A DNA stretch of 64,000 nt from a virus. Of this stretch, positions 27,601 to 36,961 are shown one piece after another; position 1 is the stretch's first letter; every line of letters begins with the position of its first letter. The translations under genes and the position numbers were made by a program. The stretch spans positions 1-64,000 of IMG/VR virus record IMGVR_UViG_3300035187_002824; one strand, written 5' to 3'. Below the pieces are notes generated by a model. It worked only from the letters and a program-made list of their open reading frames with translations, did not search any database and was not told where the DNA came from.

Positions 27601-29080
27601 CAGTATTACACCAGTTGTTCACTGTAGCCAATGGCTTATTACCTTTCTTGAGAATATTCCTGAACGAACATCCGTCGTTTTTACCGACGGCATTCGAATG
27701 ATCGATAGCTTCAAAAACTTCACTTACAACACCGTTAACATTGGCAGCAACAGGAACCCCATCATAAGAGTAAAGGGATGATGTTGCACTCACTGGAGTT
27801 CTTCTACTTGGGAATGTGTAGTTAAGCAGGGATGGTACCTCCTGAACAAATGATTTACCAGCAGCAGCGTCATATCCTTGGATACCAAATGAGTATCTTT
27901 CATTAGACATGTATCCCTTGTAGTACGTATGATTGAACGGATCTGAATGCCCATTAATTCCTAGGTTTTTAACAACAGGGAATGACTCTTGTCCATCAGT
28001 CTGTGTGAATTCAAGCTCAAGCTCTCTCTTAGGGAATGTGATATTCATCAACCACAATCTTGTGTCGTAGTATCTGATTGCTTTCGCTCTCTCGATATAT
28101 GCAAGCTGTCCTGCATCTTCAGTGTTGGTAACTACCTCTATTGTGTTTGATGCAATAGGATCAATGAACTCTCGAATGGATATTTCCTGCGGAGCAATAT
28201 CGATCTTAGCGATAACCTCTGTAACCGGAGTGTAGTTCGGGCCACCCTCTGTATTGTTTGAGATTCTGATTAGCTCAATGTAGTTGTAGTTCGAAATATT
28301 TGTTACTCTGAACTTCAGTTTTATTCCGTAAGAAGTAGGGAATTCCGTGTTCGAATTCGACCCGCCTGTTTTAGATGACGGATAAGTATAAGAAGCATCA
28401 GCCAGTGTTTGAACCACAGGAATGGGCGGAGTAAGAGGACCTCGATTAGTCCGGTCACCAGCTTCAGTAACATAACGAATAGCGTACTGATAAGTTCCGA
28501 CGGGTAGACCCGCGCCTCCACCAACGTTTGTAAGACTATCAAAAACAGGAATATCAAGGGGAGCAACAAGATTAACATAGTACAAGTCAGGATTAAAGTC
28601 TGAGAAATATTTCTGTGTTCCGTATGAATCGATCATGTCTCCAATGTTGAGTATCATTGGAGGAACATTGTCATCTGTGATAAATATTTCACCACCATCA
28701 CAGCTTTCGTTTTTATCGATCTGTAACGGGAAATCATACTTGAATGGTATACGTGGTGACTTGGCGTATATCACGCCATTTATTCTTATAATTGGATCTT
28801 CAACACCGAATGCATCTACCATTACTTCGACAACCTTCTTGTGCACAACAATCATTCCTATGCACTGGTAGATTCCGGAAGTTGTAACATCTGGATAAAC
28901 AACTTCCTCTCCCTTAATTTTGTTTAAGGAAAGATCATCGCCGGTTATAGATGTTGACCTGAGATTTATTGCATCAGAATACTGCCCAGTATTAGAGGCA
29001 CCAAGTAATTCCTTCGCAATGTTCGGGTGTGCACCTTTGTAGAACGTGCGTATGTCGGATGGATGGTTCTCTGTATTCAT
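24650..29080 (-). CDS. large tail nozzle/muzzle protein
   Basis: A 1476-residue beta-rich protein beginning RTFYKGAHPNIAKELLG. Its length, composition and position, after the ring/adaptor proteins and before the internal proteins, match the nozzle (T7 gp12-like) or muzzle protein of crAss-like podoviruses. It shares single-base junctions with both neighbours. The C-terminal 150 residues contain strands typical of tail tube ends (FIRFRAKTLRGSKPDEIQF). The call is structural inference from context. Confidence 0.7.
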   Translation of the reverse strand: MNTENHPSDIRTFYKGAHPNIAKELLGASNTGQYSDAINLRSTSITGDDLSLNKIKGEEVVYPDVTTSGIYQCIGMIVVHKKVVEVMVDAFGVEDPIIRINGVIYAKSPRIPFKYDFPLQIDKNESCDGGEIFITDDNVPPMILNIGDMIDSYGTQKYFSDFNPDLYYVNLVAPLDIPVFDSLTNVGGGAGLPVGTYQYAIRYVTEAGDRTNRGPLTPPIPVVQTLADASYTYPSSKTGGSNSNTEFPTSYGIKLKFRVTNISNYNYIELIRISNNTEGGPNYTPVTEVIAKIDIAPQEISIREFIDPIASNTIEVVTNTEDAGQLAYIERAKAIRYYDTRLWLMNITFPKRELELEFTQTDGQESFPVVKNLGINGHSDPFNHTYYKGYMSNERYSFGIQGYDAAAGKSFVQEVPSLLNYTFPSRRTPVSATSSLYSYDGVPVAANVNGVVSEVFEAIDHSNAVGKNDGCSFRNILKKGNKPLATVNNWCNTDPEDYGAKVTILNDVKPPYAPYGPVGNNDRNDNTGYLANVEVNDGSSWLRYSPVCYRHNYYSKGIAISGVRNFPAWMKSFSVVRKKAAGRVIAQGIGMYAMNSGDFDFIGNKALATKRLDRLWFYSPDFASGIASGDQLSDIISNPGNYRIEFVSPLGFYSEVYNFEGDTLPQRRSRIVDMISYARVLFDTGQINPGESGVGVGGYVAFNKYRNSHAVNGGIFSINGTTGAYNLNSVKTQTEGRNTYVELQLDTQVYQTYGVGGTSGSEFNDPELRDWTEPFYIINIIAEGKQIIDENINEYLSTGHYQKLESIIGLGDGTANQSFELVDERWEDCISDRSSSGPFASRDAFVYIKDKAGNSYAWIDVSYKSAVDYTTIVNDIAVNGFHTTSGGVNVYGVYNHSVSSDNRKFTIEFNLPGFNVPDQHYVVVKYDDTMPIIVFGGDTTVGETLFSPIDRKANGKDDQDQKDEQFIMNLGFPFRQYRMNPRHYIVRDTTGVNKIQNDEQANLGYIRQLVVMFCCESRIATHYAFNLADSTQYYPKTHYIMRPNRFDDSSFGSGMSDVANDNNIFVDYFNDYPNEHLLWTYGGFRFIQSFNVDYSKESPIDHTSKPKVGFEEKTHFCTAVAPSLPRAVNSQDAPGLKTFLAATVYYLNDDTGPIKFAYDAKFEGKGDNIYAVTNKGVCLILTKKSILSNINADEISVMQTDAVIQGEYWLSRTIGCNDEMWRSRADASIPIQSQAGEEKVDACFWGNQESVFMLSMNRVVDIQNDYSSKLKPALSRVLPGYYSLVAGHYDSAYDEYWIQIEAESIDDCCDKENILFAFSAKKSHWNGRYTYRFERYASDGDVSYGSRDGGTFVLDRGYIINGSPIQCMVEAPFSAQQKDEKEFIRFRAKTLRGSKPDEIQFIDENGSVMCRLDLASKGPLFLKNYGGWEQGIPRKDYNYDFKRSRVQGRLLLYRIIHNLASEFGVIDVEVQFKILK

Positions 29081-29823
29081 CAGTAATTCATTCTTGACAT
29101 GTATTCTTTGAAGTCTTGGCGCTCTTTGTCGTTAGCTCGCTTAACCCTACGCTTAGCTTCCTCCCATGGCCCGGATAGATCGTATATCTTTTTCTCATTG
29201 GAAGCAGCAATTGTTCTGTACAATTGAAAGTTCTCCTTGTCATTAGCCATGTAAACCTCCGCAAGATTAAAGCTTGACCATACGATTATGGCTTGCTTTA
29301 AATACTCAGGTATGAATGGAACTTTAAAGAGATCTCCGCCGGTTCCGTTATATACCAGTAGAATGTTTTCGTAGCCTCCAGAATAAGCAAACATAAGCAT
29401 GCCGTTTTGCATGGAGCATATTGGTTGAGTACCCAATCCTGAAGTTCTTTCTTTATAGAAAGGATCGTTCATGTTTGGGTTTCCGGTATGCTTTGCAAAG
29501 TATCCTGCTCCGCTTACTATCATATCCTTCTTAAAGTACACGCGTCTTGCCGTCTGAATATTACATTCATTCCCGTTAAACAAATACACTTCTTTTATAT
29601 TGAACACCCCAGCAGGAAGTTCAAGTACATTATTTTCAGGATACGGTAAAGCTTCGTGACGCTTATCGAAGAACGATTCGAAAGCAAGTTCTCTTAACGC
29701 GTCTTGGACAATTTGCTTATAGAAACCTTTGGACATTATCTTGAAAGATCTGTCACCTAGTCTTGATGATAAAGAAGAAACGACCTCGTCCAATGATACG
29801 AGGTCCTTTGGTGAGAAGTCCAT
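29080..29823 (-). CDS. tail adaptor/ring protein
   Basis: 247 residues with an N-terminal helical part and a beta centre that includes FNIKEVYLFNGNECNIQTARRVYF. It resembles gatekeeper/tail tubular A-type proteins in which a helical bundle precedes a small beta domain. It abuts the nozzle gene. Probably part of the portal-to-nozzle ring stack. Confidence 0.6.
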   Translation of the reverse strand: MDFSPKDLVSLDEVVSSLSSRLGDRSFKIMSKGFYKQIVQDALRELAFESFFDKRHEALPYPENNVLELPAGVFNIKEVYLFNGNECNIQTARRVYFKKDMIVSGAGYFAKHTGNPNMNDPFYKERTSGLGTQPICSMQNGMLMFAYSGGYENILLVYNGTGGDLFKVPFIPEYLKQAIIVWSSFNLAEVYMANDKENFQLYRTIAASNEKKIYDLSGPWEEAKRRVKRANDKERQDFKEYMSRMNY

Positions 29824-29833
29824 AGGCTAAGAA

Positions 29834-30556
29834 TTACTGAGCTTGCTGAGATGTGTCAGCTACTGACACCAATTTATTGGTAGGCACCTGGCTTCCAGAT
29901 ACCATATTGGCTCCATCGTTTGCTCGCTCTTGTGGCAAAAGTAAGGAGAATCTACCAAGATCCAAAACCCTACGCTTAAGAACTTCGATGAGTTCTTCCG
30001 GGAAATCAAAAGGAGCATCGATGTCGATATCCTGAACAGGACTTATTGTCATAAACAAACCTACCTCTACATTCTTGATTGGAATACATTCAACACCAAG
30101 AAGATACACATACTGATGTACCCTGTAGAAATAAGGATTGTCTGGAGTTGGAGCTTCAAATCTTGAAACAAGATTTTCCATCTCAGATATTGTTGTTCTC
30201 GAAAACTGAACCCTTGTGAATTCAGGAAGGTCTCCGAGCTTTTCTTTTTCATTGTAATATGCAACAAACTCTATACCACCGTCACGATCAAAGTCAAATA
30301 CAGAACCAGGAAGTTCGAAGTACTTCCGGTTCATCACCTGGTTTGGGTTTGCGTTTGATGTAAAGTAAGATACCGGTATTATAAACGTTGACAAGAAAGC
30401 TCCTGTGCTGCGCTTAGGTATGTGCTTTGAAAGTATGTTGTTTCCAACAACTATACACCAGTAAGCGATCTGTGCTTTTGTGATTGACTGGTCATCAATC
30501 ATCTGCTTTAGATCAACCTCTATGTCATCGATTATTGTTCTTAACTTCGTTGCCAT
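29834..30556 (-). CDS. ring/head-completion protein
   Basis: 240 residues. It starts with helices (RTIIDDIEVDLKQMIDDQSITKAQIAYW), the pattern of podovirus head-tail adaptor proteins, followed by a beta-rich domain. It overlaps its upstream neighbour by one base. It belongs to three consecutive ~245-residue genes that likely make stacked rings below the portal. Confidence 0.58.
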   Translation of the reverse strand: MATKLRTIIDDIEVDLKQMIDDQSITKAQIAYWCIVVGNNILSKHIPKRSTGAFLSTFIIPVSYFTSNANPNQVMNRKYFELPGSVFDFDRDGGIEFVAYYNEKEKLGDLPEFTRVQFSRTTISEMENLVSRFEAPTPDNPYFYRVHQYVYLLGVECIPIKNVEVGLFMTISPVQDIDIDAPFDFPEELIEVLKRRVLDLGRFSLLLPQERANDGANMVSGSQVPTNKLVSVADTSQQAQ

Positions 30557-31293
30557 CAGTTCATCAATTTAACAAGTGATGCAACATCTTGAGATGTTAC
30601 CAGGTAAAGACTTGTTCTGTCTCCTTGCTTGAACGAGATATACTTAAGAGCAAGTTCTGTTATTAAATTCACCAGAGAGTCCGGGAACTCTATGTTACCT
30701 TGCTGAGTAGATGGGTATGAAGGTGTCTTGATATATTCTATACCGACAAACTTACCAGCAACGGATGGTCTGATTTCTATCTCGCTTACTCCGGAAACAT
30801 TACCATGACTCTTGTACCCGTAATCAAGGAATGACTTTGACTGCACATTATTTCCAGCGATGAAAATGTTGCTTTCACCTTTAGACCATACTTCATCAGT
30901 AATCAACGAAGCGTATTTTCCGGAAACGTAAATCAAATCGTTTCTTAAAACAGATGTCAAAGGATTGGCTTGTGAAGGAGGAGTTGTTACCGGGTGCACT
31001 TTAGGTTCCGGAGATACACTGATGATCGTCCATAACGAATGATTGATGGATGACAGCAGCGATGTATCTATTCTTGAGAACTGATTCGCTTGAAATACTT
31101 TTGTGTATTTAAGATCTCTCAAGTTTTCCGGCGCGAACTTCTTCTCTCCGAATGCAGTGTTGAATACAGAGACGATGAAGTCGATTGAATATTGTATTGC
31201 AGGTTTATAATCCTGATCCCATAAATAACGGTCGCTGCCCTCGGCATCGAGAGCAGCTTCCATTCTTTTTATGACTGATGAAACAGGTATCAT
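30556..31293 (-). CDS. ring/adaptor protein
   Basis: 245 residues. The N-terminal helices (IPVSSVIKRMEAALDAEG...YKPAIQYSIDFIVSVFN) and the C-terminal pair of helices (LVNLITELALKYISFKQGD) flank a beta domain, consistent with an adaptor ring protein. It overlaps the upstream gene by 4 nt. Assigned by position. Confidence 0.58.
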   Translation of the reverse strand: MIPVSSVIKRMEAALDAEGSDRYLWDQDYKPAIQYSIDFIVSVFNTAFGEKKFAPENLRDLKYTKVFQANQFSRIDTSLLSSINHSLWTIISVSPEPKVHPVTTPPSQANPLTSVLRNDLIYVSGKYASLITDEVWSKGESNIFIAGNNVQSKSFLDYGYKSHGNVSGVSEIEIRPSVAGKFVGIEYIKTPSYPSTQQGNIEFPDSLVNLITELALKYISFKQGDRTSLYLVTSQDVASLVKLMN

Positions 31294-32078
31294 TTTTTAC
31301 CGAAAAACAATTCGTCAGCTATATCGTCGACTGATCTTACATTGACAACATGTTCGTTTGCTATCTCTCTTTGAGCAAGCACTGTTGCAACTTGCATTTT
31401 AATCTTCTGTCCATCTTGACGATCCATATCATCACCGGAAATTTGAATTCCATTTTCACGGGCCATTTGAAGAACGTCGTAAACAGGTCTGTTTGCAAGC
31501 ATGTTGTTGATCTTCGATATTTTCTGAGCGAAGCGAATATCAACAGACTCATTAATGTCTGATCTTTCAAAGAACATGACATTGAACATTGAGTGCTTTT
31601 TCAAAAACTCATACTCCTTCTTGCTCTTACAGATAAATCGAGATACAAGAACAAGGCTTGTGTCTCTCCCGTTTCCATTTCGAGATGTTGATACGTGCTC
31701 GAAGTTTATTGGACCGAGAGGAGCAAGAACTGAACGTCCTTGAACAAGATCATCAGCAATACAATAGAACGATGTGTATGCGTAGAATGTAACAGGCTTT
31801 TCAAGAACATCATTTGGATCAATATCTGCAGAGTCACGGAATGACCTGTACTTGATCTCATTAACACTTTCTTGTCGAGCCGGGATGAGAGTCTTTAACG
31901 CAGCGATAAGTTCGCTGTTACTGTTATTGACTTCATTCTTCTTGTCAAGCTCCGCCTTTAATCGTTGAATCAATTCAAGAGCTTCTTTCATTGTTGGCTC
32001 TTGTGATTGAACTTGCGGTGTTTCTTTTGTTTTAGCTTCCGAGCCTTTGCTCAAATCTTCTTGAACTTTTAATGACAT
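31290..32078 (-). CDS. capsid-associated hypothetical protein
   Basis: 262 residues. The N-terminal ~65 residues are charged coiled coil with Gln/Glu. A compact middle domain (about 85-175) and a C-terminal helical part follow. It is the first gene after the major capsid protein and its terminator. A capsid decoration/auxiliary role is plausible from position, but no family is recognised. Confidence 0.58.
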   Translation of the reverse strand: MSLKVQEDLSKGSEAKTKETPQVQSQEPTMKEALELIQRLKAELDKKNEVNNSNSELIAALKTLIPARQESVNEIKYRSFRDSADIDPNDVLEKPVTFYAYTSFYCIADDLVQGRSVLAPLGPINFEHVSTSRNGNGRDTSLVLVSRFICKSKKEYEFLKKHSMFNVMFFERSDINESVDIRFAQKISKINNMLANRPVYDVLQMARENGIQISGDDMDRQDGQKIKMQVATVLAQREIANEHVVNVRSVDDIADELFFGKK

Positions 32079-32104
32079 ACGTTTTTGTTTTTATGAATAA
32101 AATA

Positions 32105-32127
32105 AGGGCCGGGATTTTCCCAGCCCT
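32105..32127 (-). terminator. terminator after the major capsid gene
   Basis: Stem AGGGCcGGG / CCCaGCCCT, followed on the minus strand by a T-rich stretch. It probably allows partial read-through, giving more capsid than tail mRNA. Confidence 0.75.
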
Positions 32128-32141
32128 AATCTTTTCAATTT

Positions 32142-33416
32142 TTACAGGAGGTCGATGATGAAGGACCCGAGTGGGTTGTTGAATTTCAATCCCATTTGTC
32201 CTTTAACCCACCAGTCTTTGTTTGCAGACAAGGTTTGGTTTTGGATCGAGTCAGGAGTTTCTCCAACTTCAAAGGCTTGCATTCCTTTTACTTTGGTTGG
32301 AGTGATGGTGTCTTGATCGAGGATGATCAAGCGTCTGCGCCACTCAGGACCGAAGCATGATTGCTCACGCCACAGTTCACATGGAACCAACACGAAGTTC
32401 ATTCCACCTACTTCGATACGCTGCAAGTCAAGCTTGATAGTAGTATCGTTTGGAGTGTAACGAAGACCCGGTTGTTTGTAGATCTTGCTCAACTCATTGA
32501 GCATCTCTGCGGTTCCGTAGATGAAACGGGTACCACCTTCAACTTTGAAGTTGGTTGCGAAAGCAAGCTGTTCGAAAACAGTTTGGAGGGTAGCAAGAGT
32601 TGGGTTACCAACTGCTGAACCTGCAGCGATCATGGTAGGATAAACACCACCCATTGCTTTTGCTGCAACACCGGAAGCAAGTTGATACTCACCACGGTTA
32701 CCATTCCAGTACGCATTGAACATGTCAATACGAAGCTGTTTAATTTGGTGCTCCTTATCCTTATTCAGGTAATCGGTAGTACCACTGTTGATGTGCTTCT
32801 GAAGCTCCATGCGTGACCAGCGACGGGCACGAGCGAAGAGTTGCACGTAGTTGTAACGAGTTACAGTTTCAGTGCGCTCATAGTTTTGGAACCCAACAGC
32901 ACCATCATGCTCGATGGAAGAAAGGATCGGGAACACGTCGTTCGCAGCTACAGCAGGAAGACCATTGCTAGTCTGTGATGCAACTGTAACGTTAAGACCG
33001 GCGATGGATCGAACAACAGCTTTAGTGTTGTTTGGATACACGATGATCAAATCTGGGGTGAGTCGCTGTACGGATTGAGCCGTCATAGGAATCACTTGGG
33101 TTACTACTGCGCCAGGCACAGCAGCTACAGCGGCTACGATACCGGTAGCTGATACGGCAGTACGACCAAAGGTCATTTCGAGGTATTCAAACTCATCGTT
33201 GTTCACATCCTCGAAAGGTTTCATCATGAGGATTTTCATCGCATCATAACGAGCAGGAGCAGTATCAAAGATAGCAGCCTGTACAGCCTTTGCAATAAGG
33301 ATTGTTTCAGCGGTGGTGAAACCGGATTCTTGTGCGTAATTAGAACCTTGTGGGTTCAACGGCAAGTTTCCATAAGGAGCATTAGCGGCTCCGGGGGTAT
33401 AAGCAATTGCGCTCAT
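32142..33416 (-). CDS. major capsid protein
   Basis: 424 residues with the composition of an HK97-fold capsid protein: a helical N-terminal part (ETILIAKAVQAAIFDTAPARYDAMKILMM), a long central region with YVQLFARARRWSRMELQKHI, and an alternating beta C-terminus. It follows a scaffold-like gene and lies two genes after the portal, the usual place. A terminator directly follows it. The fold is inferred, not shown. Confidence 0.78.
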   Translation of the reverse strand: MSAIAYTPGAANAPYGNLPLNPQGSNYAQESGFTTAETILIAKAVQAAIFDTAPARYDAMKILMMKPFEDVNNDEFEYLEMTFGRTAVSATGIVAAVAAVPGAVVTQVIPMTAQSVQRLTPDLIIVYPNNTKAVVRSIAGLNVTVASQTSNGLPAVAANDVFPILSSIEHDGAVGFQNYERTETVTRYNYVQLFARARRWSRMELQKHINSGTTDYLNKDKEHQIKQLRIDMFNAYWNGNRGEYQLASGVAAKAMGGVYPTMIAAGSAVGNPTLATLQTVFEQLAFATNFKVEGGTRFIYGTAEMLNELSKIYKQPGLRYTPNDTTIKLDLQRIEVGGMNFVLVPCELWREQSCFGPEWRRRLIILDQDTITPTKVKGMQAFEVGETPDSIQNQTLSANKDWWVKGQMGLKFNNPLGSFIIDLL

Positions 33417-33434
33417 TTTTTAGAGTTTAGGTTT

Positions 33435-34691
33435 TTAATAGGTAGAACTTGTGTTTGGTGGAAGGACTTTGTTTATGTAATCCTTAACCGCATCCTGACC
33501 TCCTTTAGTATTGCCATTTCCATTCTCGATAGCAGTAGCTACCTTCTCCGGTGTTCTGACAATTACTTCCGCTTTCGCAGCATTTGCTGACTTGACAACT
33601 TCTTTGTTGACAATCATGTTTACGATCTCATCACCATACTTGATGAACAACATAAACTTAGCCGCGTTATCATTTAACGAGCCATCGCTATTTCTGAAGT
33701 AGGAATCGAAGTTACCACTTACTAAGCTTGATTCGATTTCTTTCAAAACCGGCTCAGCTGTTTCAGGAAGTACTTGCTTCAACTTATCAACGGAACTAAC
33801 TGCTGAAGACTCAACACGCTGTCTGTATTCAACGGCAAGTTTATTCTCGTTAGCACGTTTGTTCTTGAAGAAATCCTTCTGTTCATTATAGGAACGAACT
33901 GCGTTTTCATGTGCAAATTTAATGGCTTTCGCTTGTGGGGATGTAGGATCCTGGGAAGCTATTTCGAAATCTTCTTCTGAAAACTCGTTTGGATTATAAA
34001 TTCCAAGCAAAGTTTTAGCATCAATATCTTTAGCTTCTTTGGAGAAATCCACAGACAAAGGTCTTGCAGTAATAGGCTTTGTCCAGTCCTCGTTTTTAAG
34101 GAATGATTCAATAGCCGCGAAGATAGGTTCAGGAAGTTGATCAAACAACTTGTTGTACCTGTTAACCTGATCGCTTACTTTAGACAAGTCTTGCGAAGAG
34201 TTACGCCATTTTTCAACAGACTCAAAGAACTTCTTGGGCTCTTTAATCCCATATTTCTTTTCGATGAATTGAACTGCTTCAGGTGTTGAGAGCAATTCAG
34301 GAATGTCAGAAACAACCTCTTTAGCTGGCTCTTGACTTTTCTTATTCAAGAAAGACAAACCTTTATCGGATTGATTACCGTTGTTGTCATCTCCCTTTTT
34401 AGAATCATCTCCAGCTGCTCCGGCATTACCATTTTCATCTGGATTGCCGCCTTGGTTTTCGGTGCCTGCTCCATTACTTCCTTCGTTTCCTCCAGAATTG
34501 CCAGCTCCTGCATTCCCATTAGGGTCATTAGCCGGCTGGACATTACTGGGGTTCCCGGAAATTTCTTGAGCTTGTTTCACAAAATCACCTAATGCACTCT
34601 GAGGCATTAGACCGGATAACGCTCCGGATATCAGTGATGCTGCTCCACTTACTTGTTGAGCTCCACCTTGTTCTTGACTTCCATTATTCAT
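33435..34691 (-). CDS. scaffold-like protein
   Basis: The ATG at 34691 (MNNGSQEQGGAQQ) is chosen because a strong promoter lies 6 nt upstream and the longer frame would run through it. The 418 residues have a low-complexity Gly/Asn/Gln N-terminus (about 35-105) and a highly charged helical body, which is typical of capsid scaffolds. It sits between portal and capsid genes. I see no protease motif. Confidence 0.72.
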   Translation of the reverse strand: MNNGSQEQGGAQQVSGAASLISGALSGLMPQSALGDFVKQAQEISGNPSNVQPANDPNGNAGAGNSGGNEGSNGAGTENQGGNPDENGNAGAAGDDSKKGDDNNGNQSDKGLSFLNKKSQEPAKEVVSDIPELLSTPEAVQFIEKKYGIKEPKKFFESVEKWRNSSQDLSKVSDQVNRYNKLFDQLPEPIFAAIESFLKNEDWTKPITARPLSVDFSKEAKDIDAKTLLGIYNPNEFSEEDFEIASQDPTSPQAKAIKFAHENAVRSYNEQKDFFKNKRANENKLAVEYRQRVESSAVSSVDKLKQVLPETAEPVLKEIESSLVSGNFDSYFRNSDGSLNDNAAKFMLFIKYGDEIVNMIVNKEVVKSANAAKAEVIVRTPEKVATAIENGNGNTKGGQDAVKDYINKVLPPNTSSTY

Positions 34692-34697
34692 ACGATG

Positions 34698-34727
34698 CAA
34701 AGTTAATTGTTTGTTGATAAAAAACAA
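34698..34727 (-). promoter_or_regulatory. strong Bacteroidetes-type promoter for scaffold-capsid operon
   Basis: On the minus strand TTTG with its TTG at 34727-34725, 19 nt, then TAACTTTG (34705-34698). The scaffold ATG is 6 nt beyond the box, the same spacing as at 14708, implying a leaderless transcript. Confidence 0.82.
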
Positions 34728-34744
34728 ATATTTATTGAAACCTT

Positions 34745-36961
34745 TTACATTGGTATGCGTTGTGACGCATCTTCTATTGCTTTACCGGTAATCATTTCAT
34801 CTGTCTTAAGCTTTGATTTTGCTGCGATCTCACGTTCTTTAACACTGGCATCTATGTTTCGCTGACCGACGTATTCAGCAAGCCTTGTGTTCATATCTTC
34901 AGCAACCTTAGCTTTAGCTTCAACTTCTTTTTGCTTATTGATTTCAGCCGACTTGATAGCAACCATTGCTTTTTCTTTAGCAAAACGTCTCAGATATGTT
35001 CCAACCTGGAATGGTGTTGATCTTCCAAATAGATCCGCCAGTATTTTATCGTCGATGAGTTGAGCTTGGTACAATTGCATAAGCATGGAGTCTGCTTGCT
35101 GCATCAGCATTTCGTTTGTATTTTCCCTGTTGACAAATATACGCATGTCTTCAAGTTGTATATCCTTGTCAAGTTTGGCAACCTTAACAAAGTCATCACC
35201 AACCCTTATAGCGAACTCTCTCTCGTTCTCAATAAAGATGTCTCTACCAACGTGTGCGTAGTAATCCATGGCAGATATATAAGCTTCTTGTATAGCATTA
35301 TAGAATGGCTCCTGCATCAAGGACCCTCTCTGGAGTAGCATCTTCGTTACTCCAACCAATTGTTCAGACCCCATTGATTCACCGCGCAAAGCTTCGTTTA
35401 CTCCGGTAGCTTGCTGGATCATGTTGGCGTATCCGTTTATGATATTGAATAAGGAATAGGTTCCTTGCGGGACATTGTTGTCATACTTCTGAACCATATT
35501 CGGAACACCTCTACCCTTAGTTGTTACCTTAACCGGTCTTCCGTTCTTCATGTCAGAAAGGAATTGTATCTCATCATCTACAGCGCTTTCATCATAGAAG
35601 AAGCTGGATCCTCCAGAGTTGTTGAGTTGGCTTTCAACTACAGAATTGATTCTGTTTATCATCTTCTGAGGATCAATAGCATCCTCGATCGGGGCTACTA
35701 TTTCTCCATCTATATAAGCCCAAGTTGATATCGAGTACGGGAATGTGATGTTGTTTGGCTTCTCGTTTCTTTCACCTTGATATTGGTAAACACCATATTC
35801 AAGGACGATATCCTTAAGCTCATTTGATGGTGTCGACTGAGTAGCGATGCACTCTGATGGTATTAAATAGCAGTAACGGAGAACATCGTATACAGACTTC
35901 CTTGTTTTCTTTGATGCATTAAGACCAAGCTTTCTTGCTTCAGCTGTATCAGGAGGAGTTACAACATCCTTATCTGTATACCTCGGTTCTGTTTCCCCGG
36001 GGTACGTGTAGTTTATTTTCTGAAGTTCGAGGTATCCATATTTGTTCTGGATATATCCCCATGTATCTTGCTGGATGTCGATCCAGAAGCAAGTGTACAC
36101 AGCAATCCTTCCAGCGTCTGATTGTGATGTAGAGTTGAATGCAGATACTCCGCCGTTGGCAACAAACCTTTCGATGTTCAATCTGTCTTCCGGTTTGATG
36201 TCTTGAAAAGATTCGAATATGGAAGATGGGTCCAGCAGTGACCAGTGCCCCATGAATGAAGCATCCTTAAGATCGCTCTCCCTGGCGTTTCTATCAAAGA
36301 AGAATCGTTCAGATTCAAGTACTGTTGTCTTCAGGAATGTACCATGATTATAATGGTGCATTACAACGGCTCCGGAGAACGCAAGGTTCTCTGCCATCTT
36401 CAGCTGTTTCTTTGTCAAATCATTTTCTTTGGCAATATGCTGAATGAGATGCGTTATCATCTCTGAGTAGTTGTCGACGTATTCGTTTATGAATATCTGA
36501 TATGTCTCCTCACTTGTTTTTCCTACGTTGAAGTTCTTTCTTATACCTTCAGAGAAAGTAGGTATCTCATTCTGAAGTCTAGTCATGAACATCTTATCTT
36601 CAAGAGCCTGGTCCATCCTTGTCTTTACACGAGGAGAGATGCTTCTTGCTGAAGCATTCATATTAAGGAGTATCGAATTACCTCGGTAGTTCTCAACGAG
36701 TGGACGTATTGTGTTTTGAACAATGCGCATACGTGTGGCAACTTCTCCAGATTCGTCGGTAAGGAATGAGTCGATATCTTCTTTCTCCCACTGGTTGCCC
36801 TTATAGAACTCCTTATGTCTCTTGATTTTTTCAAGCCATTTATTATGCCTCCAGTCGGAAGCTTGTCCTAAATAGAATCTGCAGAACTTTGAGTGATAGG
36901 TCTCGTCTTTTGTATCAGAGATCCTGTTCGGCCTGGTTGATATTTGGAGTGCAGATGACAT
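34745..36961 (-). CDS. portal protein
   Basis: 738 residues, the size seen in large podoviruses. An N-terminal region (FYLGQASDWRHNKWLEKIKR, then QWEKEDIDS) is followed by a portal-like core with RIVQNTIRPLVENYRGN. Central residues include QQATGVNEALRGESMGSEQL, the wing/stem region pattern common in portals. The C-terminal ~100 residues are Ala/Lys-rich coiled coil, like the barrel. It follows the terminase gene directly. Confidence 0.82.
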   Translation of the reverse strand: MSSALQISTRPNRISDTKDETYHSKFCRFYLGQASDWRHNKWLEKIKRHKEFYKGNQWEKEDIDSFLTDESGEVATRMRIVQNTIRPLVENYRGNSILLNMNASARSISPRVKTRMDQALEDKMFMTRLQNEIPTFSEGIRKNFNVGKTSEETYQIFINEYVDNYSEMITHLIQHIAKENDLTKKQLKMAENLAFSGAVVMHHYNHGTFLKTTVLESERFFFDRNARESDLKDASFMGHWSLLDPSSIFESFQDIKPEDRLNIERFVANGGVSAFNSTSQSDAGRIAVYTCFWIDIQQDTWGYIQNKYGYLELQKINYTYPGETEPRYTDKDVVTPPDTAEARKLGLNASKKTRKSVYDVLRYCYLIPSECIATQSTPSNELKDIVLEYGVYQYQGERNEKPNNITFPYSISTWAYIDGEIVAPIEDAIDPQKMINRINSVVESQLNNSGGSSFFYDESAVDDEIQFLSDMKNGRPVKVTTKGRGVPNMVQKYDNNVPQGTYSLFNIINGYANMIQQATGVNEALRGESMGSEQLVGVTKMLLQRGSLMQEPFYNAIQEAYISAMDYYAHVGRDIFIENEREFAIRVGDDFVKVAKLDKDIQLEDMRIFVNRENTNEMLMQQADSMLMQLYQAQLIDDKILADLFGRSTPFQVGTYLRRFAKEKAMVAIKSAEINKQKEVEAKAKVAEDMNTRLAEYVGQRNIDASVKEREIAAKSKLKTDEMITGKAIEDASQRIPM

